A stretch of 64,000 nt of DNA from Streptococcus mitis (GCF_946190375.1 NZ_CAMIAF010000008.1:1-64000), one strand, 5' to 3'; numbered from the stretch's first letter, positions 47,466 to 56,648 are shown. Notes: generated by a model from the letters alone, not told the origin. A program made the numbers and translations.

Positions 47466-48711
47466 ATTCTTCCTCATTTTCTTGGAAATAGAGTAGATCA
47501 AGCGCAGGCTCACCTTCTGATAACTCAATGTGACGGAGAGTTCGCTCGATAGCTGTAGTGCGACGGTTTAATAATTCCTCAATATTGCCAGAGGCATGTT
47601 GGAGGTGTTTTTGTGCCTTAACCAGAATACCACCAAACTTGCCAAACTCGGTCTTGACACTGGCAAGAGTCTTGCTGATATGGTCGGCACTCTTTTGGAT
47701 ATTGAGAGTTTTGAAGCCAACTGATAGGGAATTGAGGAGGGCTGATAGGGTACTTGGACCTGCAACAATAATCTGCTCCTCCCGTCTCAAGTCATCAAAG
47801 AAGACAGGATTGCGGACGATTTCTGAGTAAAGACCTTCTGTCGGAACAAACAAAACTCCAAAATTGGTCGTCCGAGGCGGTGCTATGTACTTGCTCTTGA
47901 TATCCTTGGCAAAGCGCTTGACGCTGACTAGGAGTGACTTGCGACAGCGTTCGATTTCATCCTTGTCACCTGCTTCATAGGCTTCTTCTAAGCGGTAATA
48001 ATCAGCCAAAGGAAATTTGGAGTCAATCGGCAGGTAGACATATTCCTGGTCGCCTTGTCCAGGTAACTTGATAGCATACTCCACTCGTTCACTGGAGTTT
48101 TCAACCGTTGCATATTCTCGTTCGTACTGGGCAGGGGTCATGATGTCCTCTATGATTTGTCCCAGTTGCAATTCTCCCAGAATCCCTCGCGTCTTGGTTC
48201 CTGAGAGAACCTTATTAAGGGCTCCGACATCGCGGGCAACAGTCTGCATTTCTCCAAGACCACGATTGACAGACTCCAATTGCTTGGAAACTGTCTCAAA
48301 GGAGGCCTGCAAGCGTGTCTGTAAGGTCTTTTCTAGTTTTTCCTCGACTGTTTGGCGCATTTGTTCTAAACGTTGCTCATTTGATTCCTGCAAGGCTTGA
48401 AGACGTTGGTCAGTCTTATCTCTAATTTGCAAGAGATTCTCTGTCATTTCTTGACGGACCTGAGTCAGACCTTGGTGCAATTCCATTCGCATTTCTTGCA
48501 AACGGTCACTGACAGCCACTTCCAAGTCTTTTTGGTCCAACTGCCTGGCTTGTCTGGCTTGTTCAAAGCGATAATCCAACTGGTCTGACAAGTGATCTGC
48601 CTGATCCTCCAAGATCTTGCTGAGATGTTTTTCCTGCTTAGCCTGCCTTTGCCAAATCAGAAAGAGGCCAGCTAGGTTGGCAATCAATAATAGAACAAGT
48701 AAACTTTCCAT
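47455..48711 (-). CDS. rmuC: DNA recombination protein RmuC
   Basis: 418 residues. An N-terminal membrane helix (2-20), a long coiled coil (about 25-150, rich in Gln, Glu and Leu), then the RmuC nuclease-like domain (GILGELQLGQIIEDIM near 176, VYLPIDSKFPLADYYR near 220). Limits inversions at short repeats in E. coli. ATG at 48711 follows GGAGG. One base after thiN. Confidence 0.93.
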   Translation of the reverse strand: MESLLVLLLIANLAGLFLIWQRQAKQEKHLSKILEDQADHLSDQLDYRFEQARQARQLDQKDLEVAVSDRLQEMRMELHQGLTQVRQEMTENLLQIRDKTDQRLQALQESNEQRLEQMRQTVEEKLEKTLQTRLQASFETVSKQLESVNRGLGEMQTVARDVGALNKVLSGTKTRGILGELQLGQIIEDIMTPAQYEREYATVENSSERVEYAIKLPGQGDQEYVYLPIDSKFPLADYYRLEEAYEAGDKDEIERCRKSLLVSVKRFAKDIKSKYIAPPRTTNFGVLFVPTEGLYSEIVRNPVFFDDLRREEQIIVAGPSTLSALLNSLSVGFKTLNIQKSADHISKTLASVKTEFGKFGGILVKAQKHLQHASGNIEELLNRRTTAIERTLRHIELSEGEPALDLLYFQENEEEYED

Positions 48712-48712
48712 T

Positions 48713-49375
48713 CTACCTCCTGTCCTTACTATGTAGCACGACCACATAGCCATCTGGGCAAGTCACCGACACTTCCCTATCTATATATTCGTTAGAAGCG
48801 TACACTTTTTTAAAGAAAAAATTTTCCTCTGTCAACTCATACTTGGCTCCGAGAATGGTCAGCTGACTATCCCGAACTGGCATAAAAGCTAGATAGTCAT
48901 AGTCTAAACGAGGTTCTAGCTGACCGGTCCCTTCTGGACAATAGGCAATCAAATTTTGCCCATCCTCAATCGCTATCTGGCGCATATAAGGCGCCAACTT
49001 GGGATTGCTAGGAAGAAAAACATTGGCCAGCATGTGATCAATACGGCCACCCAAAGCACCAAAAATAGTAACCTCAGCCTGAGGATTTTGCTCAAAGATG
49101 GTTAAGAGAGCCAATTCCAAATCTGTATCATCTTTTTCTGGTCGGGCTTGGACAAAATGCTGGGCACGTTTTTGAATCACCTGTCGTTCTTCTGCAGTTA
49201 CAGAATCAAAATCTCCAACTGCTAGAGCAAGAGGAAGGTTTTCTTCCAAAACCCAAAGCGAGCCTCGATCCACACCGACAAAGCAATCAAAGTCCGTCCG
49301 GTAGTGACCGCGGTCTCCTCCTGCAAAAACGGCAACCCTAGTCCAGTTGTTTTCTGAGAGTTTGTACTCGCTCAT
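48713..49375 (-). CDS. thiN: Thiamine pyrophosphokinase
   Basis: 220 residues. It converts thiamine to thiamine diphosphate. VAVFAGGDRGHYRTDFDCFVG start of the catalytic domain, LALAVGDFDSVTAEE near 58, EKDDTDLELAL near 92, FGALGGRIDHMLANVFL near 118. ATG at 49375 follows AGGGAG and lies inside the rpe end (38-base overlap). Confidence 0.93.
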   Translation of the reverse strand: MSEYKLSENNWTRVAVFAGGDRGHYRTDFDCFVGVDRGSLWVLEENLPLALAVGDFDSVTAEERQVIQKRAQHFVQARPEKDDTDLELALLTIFEQNPQAEVTIFGALGGRIDHMLANVFLPSNPKLAPYMRQIAIEDGQNLIAYCPEGTGQLEPRLDYDYLAFMPVRDSQLTILGAKYELTEENFFFKKVYASNEYIDREVSVTCPDGYVVVLHSKDRR

Positions 49376-49994
49376 TGACATCTCCCTTAAAGACATAGGA
49401 ACCTGCTACAAAAACGGTCGCACCAGCTTCTTTGGCTTGGGCAATAGTTTGGGCATCAATCCCGCCATCCACTTCGATTTCAAAGTTCAAGCCTTTTTCA
49501 TCACGAAGGGCAACCAACTCTCGGACCTTATCCATGGTTTCTGGCAGAAAGGCTTGTCCACCGAAGCCAGGGTTAACTGTCATAACTAAAACTTGGTCAA
49601 CTAGGTGAAGCACGTGCTTAATAGCTTCAACAGGCGTACCAGGATTGATGACAACTGATGGCTTGACACCGAGTGAACGAATTTTTTGGAGGGCACCATG
49701 AATATGAGGCGTTGCTTCCACATGGATGCTGATGATATCCGCACCTGCACGCGCAAAATCCTCTAAATGATGCTCTGGGTTTGACACCATCAAATGGCAG
49801 TCAAAGACCATCTTACTATGAGGACGAAGAGCTTCGACCACACCTGCACCAAAACTGATTTGTGGCACAAAGTGCCCATCCATGATATCGATATGGGCAT
49901 ACTCTGCCCCAGTTGCTTCTAGGCGTTTGATTTCACGTTCAAAGTTGGCATAATCTGCTGCCAGAATTGACGGAGCAATCTTGTATTGAGACAT
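49338..49994 (-). CDS. rpe: Ribulose-phosphate 3-epimerase
   Basis: 218 residues, TIM barrel. SILAADYANFE start, HIDIMDGHFVPQISFG metal site, MTVNPGFGGQAFLP near 138, EVDGGIDAQTI near 173. Interconverts ribulose-5-P and xylulose-5-P. The frame is open 31 codons upstream, but ATG at 49994 has AAGGAG and the right N-terminus. Confidence 0.94.
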   Translation of the reverse strand: MSQYKIAPSILAADYANFEREIKRLEATGAEYAHIDIMDGHFVPQISFGAGVVEALRPHSKMVFDCHLMVSNPEHHLEDFARAGADIISIHVEATPHIHGALQKIRSLGVKPSVVINPGTPVEAIKHVLHLVDQVLVMTVNPGFGGQAFLPETMDKVRELVALRDEKGLNFEIEVDGGIDAQTIAQAKEAGATVFVAGSYVFKGDVNERVQTLRKQLD

Positions 49995-50004
49995 AGGTTT
50001 CTCC

Positions 50005-50883
50005 TTATTTTGGAATTTTTTTGCTGACTTTTTTATAGGTTTCTCTGCGATTTTCAATTTCACTGAGAAATTGCAGATAGTTGTCAAAACGGAAGGTTGT
50101 AATGGCGCCCTCTTCTACTGCCGGCTTCACTGCACAGGACGGCTCATGGGTATGGGTACAAGTGCGGAATTTGCAGTTTCGGCTGACACTAGCAATCTCT
50201 GGGAAGGCCTGATTGAGATCTTCTGCTGTTGACACTTCATAATCCAGAGATGAAAAACCTGGTGTATCTGCGATTTTACCCCCATTGAGGTTGTAAAAAC
50301 TAACAGCTCGAGTAGTATGGCGACCACGACCCAGACTGTCTGAAATTTCTCCTGTTTCAAGATTGAGGTCTGGTGCGATTTTATTGAGAAGAGTTGACTT
50401 CCCAACACCTGTCTGCCCCATAAAGACCGTAACCTTGCCTGTTAATAAAGGCAGGAGTTCCTCTTTACTGGTCACAAAGTCATAGCCGATGTCACCATAA
50501 GTCTGTTCATAAAAATCCAGTTCTCCTCTATCTTCCAACAAATCCATTTTAGAAATATAAACGATGGGATGGATGTCCTTGTGCTCCAAAAGAACCAAGA
50601 AACGATCCAGCAAATTGCTGTTAAAATCAGGTTCCTTGACAGACATGATCACCACAGCTTGGTCAATATTGACAATAGGCGGACGGACCAGACTGTTTTT
50701 CCGTTCATGAATCTTGAGGATATAGCCTTCTGAATTTTCCTCGGCAGAAAAATCTACCCAGTCTCCAACGTAAGGAGTATGGCCTTTTTTACGGAAATTC
50801 CCACGCGCGCGTGTTTGATAGACCTGGCCATCACTCTCTACATAGTAGAAGCCTGCCAAGGCCTTAATAATTTGTCCCTGCAT
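50005..50883 (-). CDS. rsgA: Ribosome small-subunit biogenesis GTPase RsgA
   Basis: 292 residues. Order is OB-fold, circularly permuted GTPase (G4 SKMD at 111-114, then G1 GQTGVGKST at 156-164, G3 DTPGF near 215) and a C-terminal zinc knuckle ([14 protein letters not shown]). Checks late 30S assembly. Lies between ksgA (one base away) and rpe; both RsgA and KsgA act on the 30S subunit. Confidence 0.95.
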   Translation of the reverse strand: MQGQIIKALAGFYYVESDGQVYQTRARGNFRKKGHTPYVGDWVDFSAEENSEGYILKIHERKNSLVRPPIVNIDQAVVIMSVKEPDFNSNLLDRFLVLLEHKDIHPIVYISKMDLLEDRGELDFYEQTYGDIGYDFVTSKEELLPLLTGKVTVFMGQTGVGKSTLLNKIAPDLNLETGEISDSLGRGRHTTRAVSFYNLNGGKIADTPGFSSLDYEVSTAEDLNQAFPEIASVSRNCKFRTCTHTHEPSCAVKPAVEEGAITTFRFDNYLQFLSEIENRRETYKKVSKKIPK

Positions 50884-50884
50884 C

Positions 50885-51757
50885 TTAGAGTCCTTGCCCT
50901 TTAAGCGCGTCTGCTAGACTGGCAAATTCTGTCAAGCCGAGAGCTTCTCCACGCACACTTGGTGACAAGCCTGCTTGGTCCAAAGCCTTCGTCAGCTTGT
51001 CCTTAACTTCCTCAGTCTTGCCAAAGTAACCTGTCAGGTTATTCCATAAAGTCTTGCGTCGATGAGTGAAACTAGCCTTAGAAACCTTAAAGAAGAAGTT
51101 CTCGTCTTCCACTGCTACGGCTGGTTCTGGACGACGCACCATTTTCAAAATAGCAGAGTCCACGTTTGGCGCTGGCACAAAGACCGTACGAGGCACGATG
51201 AAAGCAACCTTGGCAGTCATGTAATACTGCACCGCAATCGACAAGCTACCGTAAGCCTTGGTATTCGGCTGGGCTGAAATGCGGTCCGCCACTTCTTTCT
51301 GCATCATAACAACAAACTCACTAAAAGGAATCCCACTCTCGATTAAGTGCATGAGAATAGGCGTCGTGATGTAGTAAGGCAAATTAGCCACTACCTTGAT
51401 TGGCAGGTCAGGATTTTTAAAATTCTGGATATGCTGCGCCAAATCGACCTTGAGAATATCCTCGTTGACTACGGTCACATTATCAAAATCACGCAAGGTA
51501 TCTGCCAAAATCGGCACCAAACGGTGGTCAATCTCAAAGGCCATGACTTGAGCTGCACGCTCCGCTAGAAACTCTGTCAAGGCACCAATCCCTGGGCCAA
51601 TTTCAATGACATTAACCTGGTCATCAATCTCAGCTGTATCCACGATTTTTTGTAGGATATTGGTATCCGTCAAGAAATTTTGCCCGAAGGACTTTTTAAA
51701 GGTAAAACCGTGACGCTCCAGCACTGCCTTGGTCACGCTATAATCTGCAATTCTCAT
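50885..51757 (-). CDS. ksgA: 16S rRNA dimethyladenosine transferase
   Basis: 290 residues. SAM motif [15 protein letters not shown] near 50, catalytic [10 protein letters not shown] near 125, and the C-terminal helical domain. Dimethylates two adjacent adenines near the 16S 3' end (rsmA). First gene of the ksgA-rsgA-rpe-thiN-rmuC-cbf1 unit. Confidence 0.95.
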   Translation of the reverse strand: MRIADYSVTKAVLERHGFTFKKSFGQNFLTDTNILQKIVDTAEIDDQVNVIEIGPGIGALTEFLAERAAQVMAFEIDHRLVPILADTLRDFDNVTVVNEDILKVDLAQHIQNFKNPDLPIKVVANLPYYITTPILMHLIESGIPFSEFVVMMQKEVADRISAQPNTKAYGSLSIAVQYYMTAKVAFIVPRTVFVPAPNVDSAILKMVRRPEPAVAVEDENFFFKVSKASFTHRRKTLWNNLTGYFGKTEEVKDKLTKALDQAGLSPSVRGEALGLTEFASLADALKGQGL

Positions 51758-51831
51758 CTATTCTCTTTTCTATTATCTGTTACTACTATTGTAACACATT
51801 CCCCTTGTATTTTGGGGGTGAAAATCATACC

Positions 51832-51864
51832 AAAAAACTATCTTTCCTCGTGAAGAAAGATAGT
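51832..51864 (-). terminator. Terminator of the bacteriocin operon
   Basis: ACTATCTTTC (51837-51846) pairs with GAAAGATAGT (51855-51864), followed on the minus strand by TTTTT. It closes the lactococcin-type operon before ksgA. Confidence 0.85.
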
Positions 51865-51913
51865 CTTGGAAATCTTTAAAGGGGGACTTAGCGGTTCTCT
51901 CGAAACATACGTT

Positions 51914-52020
51914 CATACTCTTCGAAAATCAAATTCAAACCACGTCAGCTTCACCTTGCCGTACTCAAGTACAGCCTGCGGCTAGCTTCCTAGTTTGCTC
52001 TTTGATTTTCATTGAGTATC
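51914..52020 (+). repeat. BOX element (A-C type), reversed
   Basis: On the plus strand it runs ATACTCTTCGAAAATCAAAT ... CACGTCAGCTTCACCTTGCC ... TTTGATTTTCATTGAGTAT, opposite to the other copies. It supplies the stop codon for the frameshifted gene next to it. Confidence 0.9.
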
Positions 52021-52292
52021 AAAAAAATCAGCTTCTTGATAACTTCTATTTTCGGATAGGGTCAAATCTACATCCTCCTCCACATCATCCACTGTCAGTT
52101 CAACCGTTTGAGGTAAATTTTTCAAACGATAATGCTTTTGCCTTTGCCCTTCAATACTAGCAAAATCAAGCAAATAGCCATTCACTCGGATTTGAGATGA
52201 TTGGTCATATTTTCCATGATGAGAATATCTTCTAAACCACCTCTGGCACTAGGATAATCAGATACCCTGCGAATACGGATTTTTTCACACAT
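52009..52292 (-). pseudogene. Frameshifted accessory gene of bacteriocin operon
   Basis: An ATG overlaps the ATPase stop (ATGTGTGA), giving MCEKIRIRRVSDYPSARGG, after which the frame closes at 52182. Another frame stays open and reads on from about WFRRYSHHGKYDQSSQ through IRVNGYLLDF, SIEGQRQKHYRLKNLPQTVE and LTVDDVEEDVDLTLSENRSY, ending with a TGA in the BOX element. The two pieces join near SARGG/WFRR, so one small insertion or deletion has broken an approximately 95-residue gene. The product family is unknown to me. An intact relative would tell whether its end was also cut by the BOX insertion. Confidence 0.6.
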
Positions 52293-52926
52293 GAGCAAGC
52301 TCCCTCATATCAATGATTTCATCAGCCTTATTCCAGACTAGGGGATTATGGGTCGCAATGATGATCATTCGATTTTCATCTTTCAATCCCACCAAGAGAT
52401 TCATAACCTCCTCTGAATTTTCAGGATCAAGAGCTGCTGTTGGTTCATCCGCTAAAATCAAGGGTGGATTTTTCAAAATAGTCTTCGCAAGGGCAACTCG
52501 TTGGGCCTCTCCCCCAGATAAAGTATAAATTTTTTGTTCTAGATCCAAATACCCTAGATTAACTTTTTCTAAAGCCTCCACTTGCCTTTCCAAACGTTCT
52601 ACTTTTGAAATTTTTTGACCGACAAAGCCCAAATCCAAATTCTCTTTGATTGATTGGTTTTCTAAGAGTCCAAAATTTTGAAAGAGATAGCCCATCTGGT
52701 CTCGAAAATACTCACGAGTGGGAATGGTTTTTAAATCTTTCCCCTGATAGAGAATCCTTCCACCATCTATCTTTTCTAGTTTGCCTAAGATATTAAGCAA
52801 AGTCGTCTTTCCGCTTCCACTCTTTCCGATTAAGGCATAAACCTTGCCCTTCTCTAGCTTGAGATTTAAATCAGAGAAAATCGCGCGATCATTAAATTTC
52901 TTTTCCAATCCTTGAATATCAATCAT
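52285..52926 (-). CDS. Bacteriocin-associated ABC ATPase
   Basis: 213 residues, MacB/LolD-like. Walker A GKSGSGKTT near 33, signature LSGGEAQRVALAKTIL near 136, Walker B LILADEPTAALDP near 157, switch His in IATHNP. Forms the lactococcin-972 family partner exporter or immunity complex with the 676-residue membrane protein, one base upstream. The stop is coupled to a frameshifted small gene. Confidence 0.88.
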   Translation of the reverse strand: MIDIQGLEKKFNDRAIFSDLNLKLEKGKVYALIGKSGSGKTTLLNILGKLEKIDGGRILYQGKDLKTIPTREYFRDQMGYLFQNFGLLENQSIKENLDLGFVGQKISKVERLERQVEALEKVNLGYLDLEQKIYTLSGGEAQRVALAKTILKNPPLILADEPTAALDPENSEEVMNLLVGLKDENRMIIIATHNPLVWNKADEIIDMRELAHV

Positions 52927-52927
52927 C

Positions 52928-54958
52928 TTATTTTCCTTTCAATACTGCCATGCTACCAGCTTCTTCTTTTTTATCCTGCCTTACTAAAATCAAGAGGGCG
53001 TTAAGCGTAAACAAAGCTACAACTAGAGCGCTGATCAAACCATCTCTTGTCAAAATACTAGATAGGACTAGGCCAATCAAGAGAACTCCTCCTTGCGCCA
53101 GTAAGTACTTGCCATGAAGCTCATAAATTGTCATACCAGAAAGACGTTTAATCATGAGCTCCCGTCTGAACTGCTCAAAATAGAGAAGATTCATGGAATC
53201 AAATAACAAGATAGCCGTAGACAGGGTCAAAATCGTCCCAATAAGGAGAGAGTAGAACTCCATCCGTTTGTCATTTAGTACCTTGGCAAAAAACAGCTGG
53301 CTTTTTACCAAATAAGAGACCTTGTGATACAGACCTTGCTCTTTTAGAGCTGTGATACTATCTCCATATCGATCTAGTTTCAAGGCACTATTAGCCGTAG
53401 TTCCCCATAACATCCCTGCAACAGGTCTTGTTCCAGTCGCTTGCGGCGTTAAAACTACAATAATCGGATCTTTTAGGTACTGGCGTGTCGTCTTGTACCC
53501 ATCGTTATAGAGGAAGCGTTCCTGTCCTGTTTCTGTAAAAGCTAGCGTTACCTGTGGGAGGTAGTGTTTCTGACTTGTCACTTCTACACTTTCAGATGAA
53601 AAGTTTTGCAGGTAATCTGTAAATAATCCTTGATAGTAGGCAGATTGCTCTCGCAAGCTCTCAGGCAAGATCAGCCCAAACTCTCCCTCAGATAAGTTTT
53701 GCATCTTGTCCATAAACTCTGAAGAAATGGTAATCTTTTCTTCTATCAGATAGCGCGGTGAGACATAGATAACATTCCCTGAAGGTGTGTAGTCATTGAA
53801 ACGATTGCCATCTAGGTCCACTTCTGCTCCATCTGAGAAATTGTCAACATTGCTCATGATATAAAAAGAGTCTGTATTGGCTAACCGTTCTTCAGTAAAT
53901 GTCTGCCACTCACGATTATCCTTACGCATTCCTTCTTCATCGGCAAATGCACTAGACCAACCAAAGGATAGACGGTAACGGTCTGAGGACTGGCTCCATT
54001 TATCGCTAGCTCTCTCCATTTCCTGCATTTCACGGTAGTGGGGTAGGAGAGCAGTCGCACTTGATCCGACCACCAGTACGGCTAAGAGTTGCCCCACCAT
54101 CATCAATGTCATCATACGTTTGAGAGGGAGTCTCCCTTTCAAGAGATCCACCAGACTATTTTCCTGTAAACCAAGTAGATACACGACACTTAGTAAGGTA
54201 GAAATCCCTGCCAAGGTCAATCCATAAAGTAGAAGAGCAATGATGACCAGTTGCACCGTTGCCATAAACAAGGCACCTTGATACCAGAGAATCCCCAATC
54301 CCAAAAAACTGGATACCAGCACCGAGAAGATAAGCTGTCTCATATCTTCTAACACTGGTCTGAGAACCACCCCAAACAAGCTCTCACCAGCGATTAAACG
54401 AATCCCTGCCTGACGAAGGGATTTTATCCGATAAATCAGGGTCAGACTCATAAAGGTCAGCAGAAAAATAGCTAGACTCAGTAGTCCCATTGGGGTAGCC
54501 GCCAAGAGGACGACCATTGAAAATGACTCTGTTCTATTCGAGACAACACCATTATAACCAAGTTCTTGCAGGGCGGTCTGTAAGCTCACTCCATCCAGAC
54601 TCCCTGACACAATCAAGTAAGAACCTAATAAATCACTCGTTTCTGCACTCTCCTCGGAGGAAATGGTCAAACCTTCTGGAAGTTCTCCCTGGCCATAAGT
54701 GGCATAGGTAAAGCGTGTTTCTCCAGCTTCATTTGGTTCAACAATCCGTCGGGCGATGAGACTATTGTGCTCTACCGCCAAGTGACTCAAAGCCTCTGTC
54801 ACCTCTTCGCGACCAGCTACTGGCTGGTTTAGCTCAGTACCCATCACGTCAACAGAGGCATAGTTACCAAATAAAATCTCTTCTCGATGGTCAACGGAAT
54901 TTATCACCATATAAAGCGATACCAATACCATTGAAATCAAAATAAATAAACGTTTCAT
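52928..54958 (-). CDS. Bacteriocin-associated integral membrane protein (DUF1430-like)
   Basis: 676 residues. An N-terminal helix (2-18), four or so membrane helices around 155-310, a long extracellular part (about 320-575) and three C-terminal helices, as in FtsX/MacB-type permeases with duplicated halves. It is the hallmark companion of lactococcin-972 peptides and probably gives immunity or export. GGAGGAA supports ATG at 54958 (another ATG directly before). A strong hairpin with T-run lies just upstream of this ribosome site. Confidence 0.85.
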   Translation of the reverse strand: MKRLFILISMVLVSLYMVINSVDHREEILFGNYASVDVMGTELNQPVAGREEVTEALSHLAVEHNSLIARRIVEPNEAGETRFTYATYGQGELPEGLTISSEESAETSDLLGSYLIVSGSLDGVSLQTALQELGYNGVVSNRTESFSMVVLLAATPMGLLSLAIFLLTFMSLTLIYRIKSLRQAGIRLIAGESLFGVVLRPVLEDMRQLIFSVLVSSFLGLGILWYQGALFMATVQLVIIALLLYGLTLAGISTLLSVVYLLGLQENSLVDLLKGRLPLKRMMTLMMVGQLLAVLVVGSSATALLPHYREMQEMERASDKWSQSSDRYRLSFGWSSAFADEEGMRKDNREWQTFTEERLANTDSFYIMSNVDNFSDGAEVDLDGNRFNDYTPSGNVIYVSPRYLIEEKITISSEFMDKMQNLSEGEFGLILPESLREQSAYYQGLFTDYLQNFSSESVEVTSQKHYLPQVTLAFTETGQERFLYNDGYKTTRQYLKDPIIVVLTPQATGTRPVAGMLWGTTANSALKLDRYGDSITALKEQGLYHKVSYLVKSQLFFAKVLNDKRMEFYSLLIGTILTLSTAILLFDSMNLLYFEQFRRELMIKRLSGMTIYELHGKYLLAQGGVLLIGLVLSSILTRDGLISALVVALFTLNALLILVRQDKKEEAGSMAVLKGK

Positions 54959-54966
54959 CATTTCCT

Positions 54967-55009
54967 CCAAAAAGTTACTTGGTCACTTAGTGAGAAGGTG
55001 ACCAAGTAA
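54967..55009 (-). terminator. Intercistronic hairpin bacteriocin / membrane protein
   Basis: TTACTTGGTCAC (54975-54986) pairs perfectly with GTGACCAAGTAA (54998-55009). On the minus strand CTTTTTGG follows and runs into the GGAGG site of the next gene. A partial terminator here would give more bacteriocin than exporter. Confidence 0.75.
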
Positions 55010-55061
55010 AGCATCGTTATCAATTCACCCAGAAATATTTTTTCTTTCTCGTGTGTAATTT

Positions 55062-55358
55062 TTAATAATCATAATAGAAACTTACTTGCTCGGCCCACGC
55101 AGTACGAATCCAAGCTCGTGATGTTCCTCCTGCATTAGCATATCCCTTATCAGATGAACTATTCCATCTGCTGGAAACCGTTGAACTATGGTATTTTGAC
55201 GGGTGATAGTAGTTTGAGTACGCACCGCCGTTAGCTGAACCATACGTCCAAACACCACCACCTGGATACTTAACCGCGGCCGATACTACTGCTACACTTC
55301 CACCTAATGTTGCTGCAATGCTCGCTACAAGGGCTAATTTTTTAACTGTTTGTTTCAT
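55062..55358 (-). CDS. Lactococcin 972 family bacteriocin
   Basis: 98 residues. A Sec signal peptide (1-28, ending VVSAA) is followed by a mature part rich in Gly, Tyr and Ser: YPGGGVWTYG, then SNYYHPSKYHSSTV and a C-terminal W/Y-rich end (RAWIRTAWAEQVSFYYDY). The GGxWxYG start and the two downstream genes for a DUF1430-type membrane protein and ATPase define the lactococcin-972 family; the type member binds lipid II and blocks septum formation. No cysteine is present. Ribosome site GAGGAG. Confidence 0.9.
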   Translation of the reverse strand: MKQTVKKLALVASIAATLGGSVAVVSAAVKYPGGGVWTYGSANGGAYSNYYHPSKYHSSTVSSRWNSSSDKGYANAGGTSRAWIRTAWAEQVSFYYDY

Positions 55359-55417
55359 ATTGATACTCCTCTATTTTTGATTACAAGATTGTTGAGTTAT
55401 TTGCTCCTCTTTCCATT

Positions 55418-55431
55418 ATCAACGTTGATAC
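55418..55431. promoter_or_regulatory. Palindrome in bacteriocin leader
   Basis: TATCAACGTTGATA is a perfect 14-bp palindrome in the transcribed leader, 60-70 bases before the start codon. Could be an operator; nothing else is seen in this part. Confidence 0.4.
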
Positions 55432-55515
55432 TATTATATTACTAAATGATATTCTAAAATTATTTGTTTTTCTCTAAATTATCAAAATAGCACCCTGAAA
55501 TGAACTTTTATAGTC

Positions 55516-55544
55516 ATTATACTCCATCTTTATCACACTATCAA
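55516..55544 (-). promoter_or_regulatory. Bacteriocin promoter
   Basis: On the minus strand, TTGATA (55544-55539) and TATAAT (55521-55516), 17-bp spacing. Leader of about 150 nt before the bacteriocin ATG. Confidence 0.75.
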
Positions 55545-55560
55545 GGACGTCAACGTCCTT
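55543..55560. promoter_or_regulatory. Palindromic operator at bacteriocin -35
   Basis: AAGGACGT-CA-ACGTCCTT: two 8-bp arms with a 2-bp centre, touching the -35. Likely the binding site of the XRE/TPR regulator whose broken gene lies just upstream. Confidence 0.6.
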
Positions 55561-55600
55561 AAAATAGAACCATTTCGTGTCATTTTTAGCTTATATCTAA

Positions 55601-55635
55601 AAAACAGCTCTAAAGACGAACTTTAGAACTGTTTT
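55601..55635 (-). terminator. Terminator of the XRE/TPR regulator
   Basis: AAAACAGCTCTAAAG (55601-55615) pairs with CTTTAGAACTGTTTT (55621-55635), one mismatch, with a T-run on the minus strand. Confidence 0.8.
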
Positions 55636-55676
55636 GATACAAGAACAAGGACATTTTTGTCATTGCTTCACTATGT

Positions 55677-56577
55677 TTATAAATATTTTTTTACATCCTC
55701 TTGCCATTCCTCTGTCAATTTCTTTACTAGAAATTCATCTCCAATTAGCTGCGCAAATGTTTTAGAAGACTGATAAAATGATTCAGCTAAACTAAAATCT
55801 CTTTCTTCTCTTAATGCTTGCTTCCACAAAAACATAAATACAAGAGGTTTCTTTTGATAATCTTGAGTTTTATCCATAATTTCTTGTAAACACGATAGAT
55901 AATCATTAAAACAATCAGTTACTCCTACCTTTTCAAGACAACACATTCCTGAAATAAGAGTATCTCTAATTATAAAGTAATTCTCTATTTGAGTTATCTT
56001 CTTCTGTCCCAAAAGCAAGAACATTAGCTTTTCGATTTGATTTATAAATTTGGCAAGATCTTTTCTAATGAGCATTTGATAAAAAAAACAAACGAACCAA
56101 CAACATATCATTTATTGAATAAGCTTCTTTTTCTATAATCTGAGGAATATGTTCCTCAAGTATTAACTCTGCATATTCAGGCCTTCTAGTTCTAGAAGTA
56201 TCCAAACACGCCTGCAATACTTCACATGCTAATTGTTCCTCTTTAGGAAGATTATCAAAGTATGTTTTATAAATCTCTTCCAAACACGCTTCTTTCTTAT
56301 CGTACTCCTCTTCTTTACCATAGATTGGTTCACGTAAAATCTGGTATTTCAATTCCAAATAAGCAGGAGGAAGAGCTGAAAAATCTGGCATAAGGCTATA
56401 AGCTGGAACTCCTAGCCGGCGAGCAATATAGTCTAACTTGGGCAAACTCGGTTGCGAAGCTCCACTTTCAATTCGCGATAGTTGACGAACCGTCAGTTCT
56501 TGCTCATCTCCACAAAAATCTGGACGACTAATTCCTTTTTCTATCCGAATCTCTTTAATTTTTTGACCAATTAACAT
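55677..56577 (-). pseudogene. Frameshifted XRE/TPR (PlcR/Rgg-like) regulator
   Basis: The 5' part (170 codons from 56577) has an N-terminal HTH (IGQKIKEIRIEKGISRPDFC, RQLSRIESGASQPSLPKLDY) and the beginning of a helical repeat domain; it stops early as LFFLSNAH. The 3' part, in another frame to 55677, continues the helical domain (YQMLIRKDLAKFINQIEKL to the end). The switch lies at a run of eight T (56088-56081 on the minus strand); seven T would restore one frame of about 290 residues, the size of Rgg/PlcR peptide receptors. Located next to the bacteriocin promoter, the probable target. Confidence 0.78.
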
Positions 56578-56648
56578 CAGACACCTCCTCTTCTACCTGC
56601 TTCGAAAAATACTGTGAAACTTAAAAAATTGTAACAGCTACATCTTTC

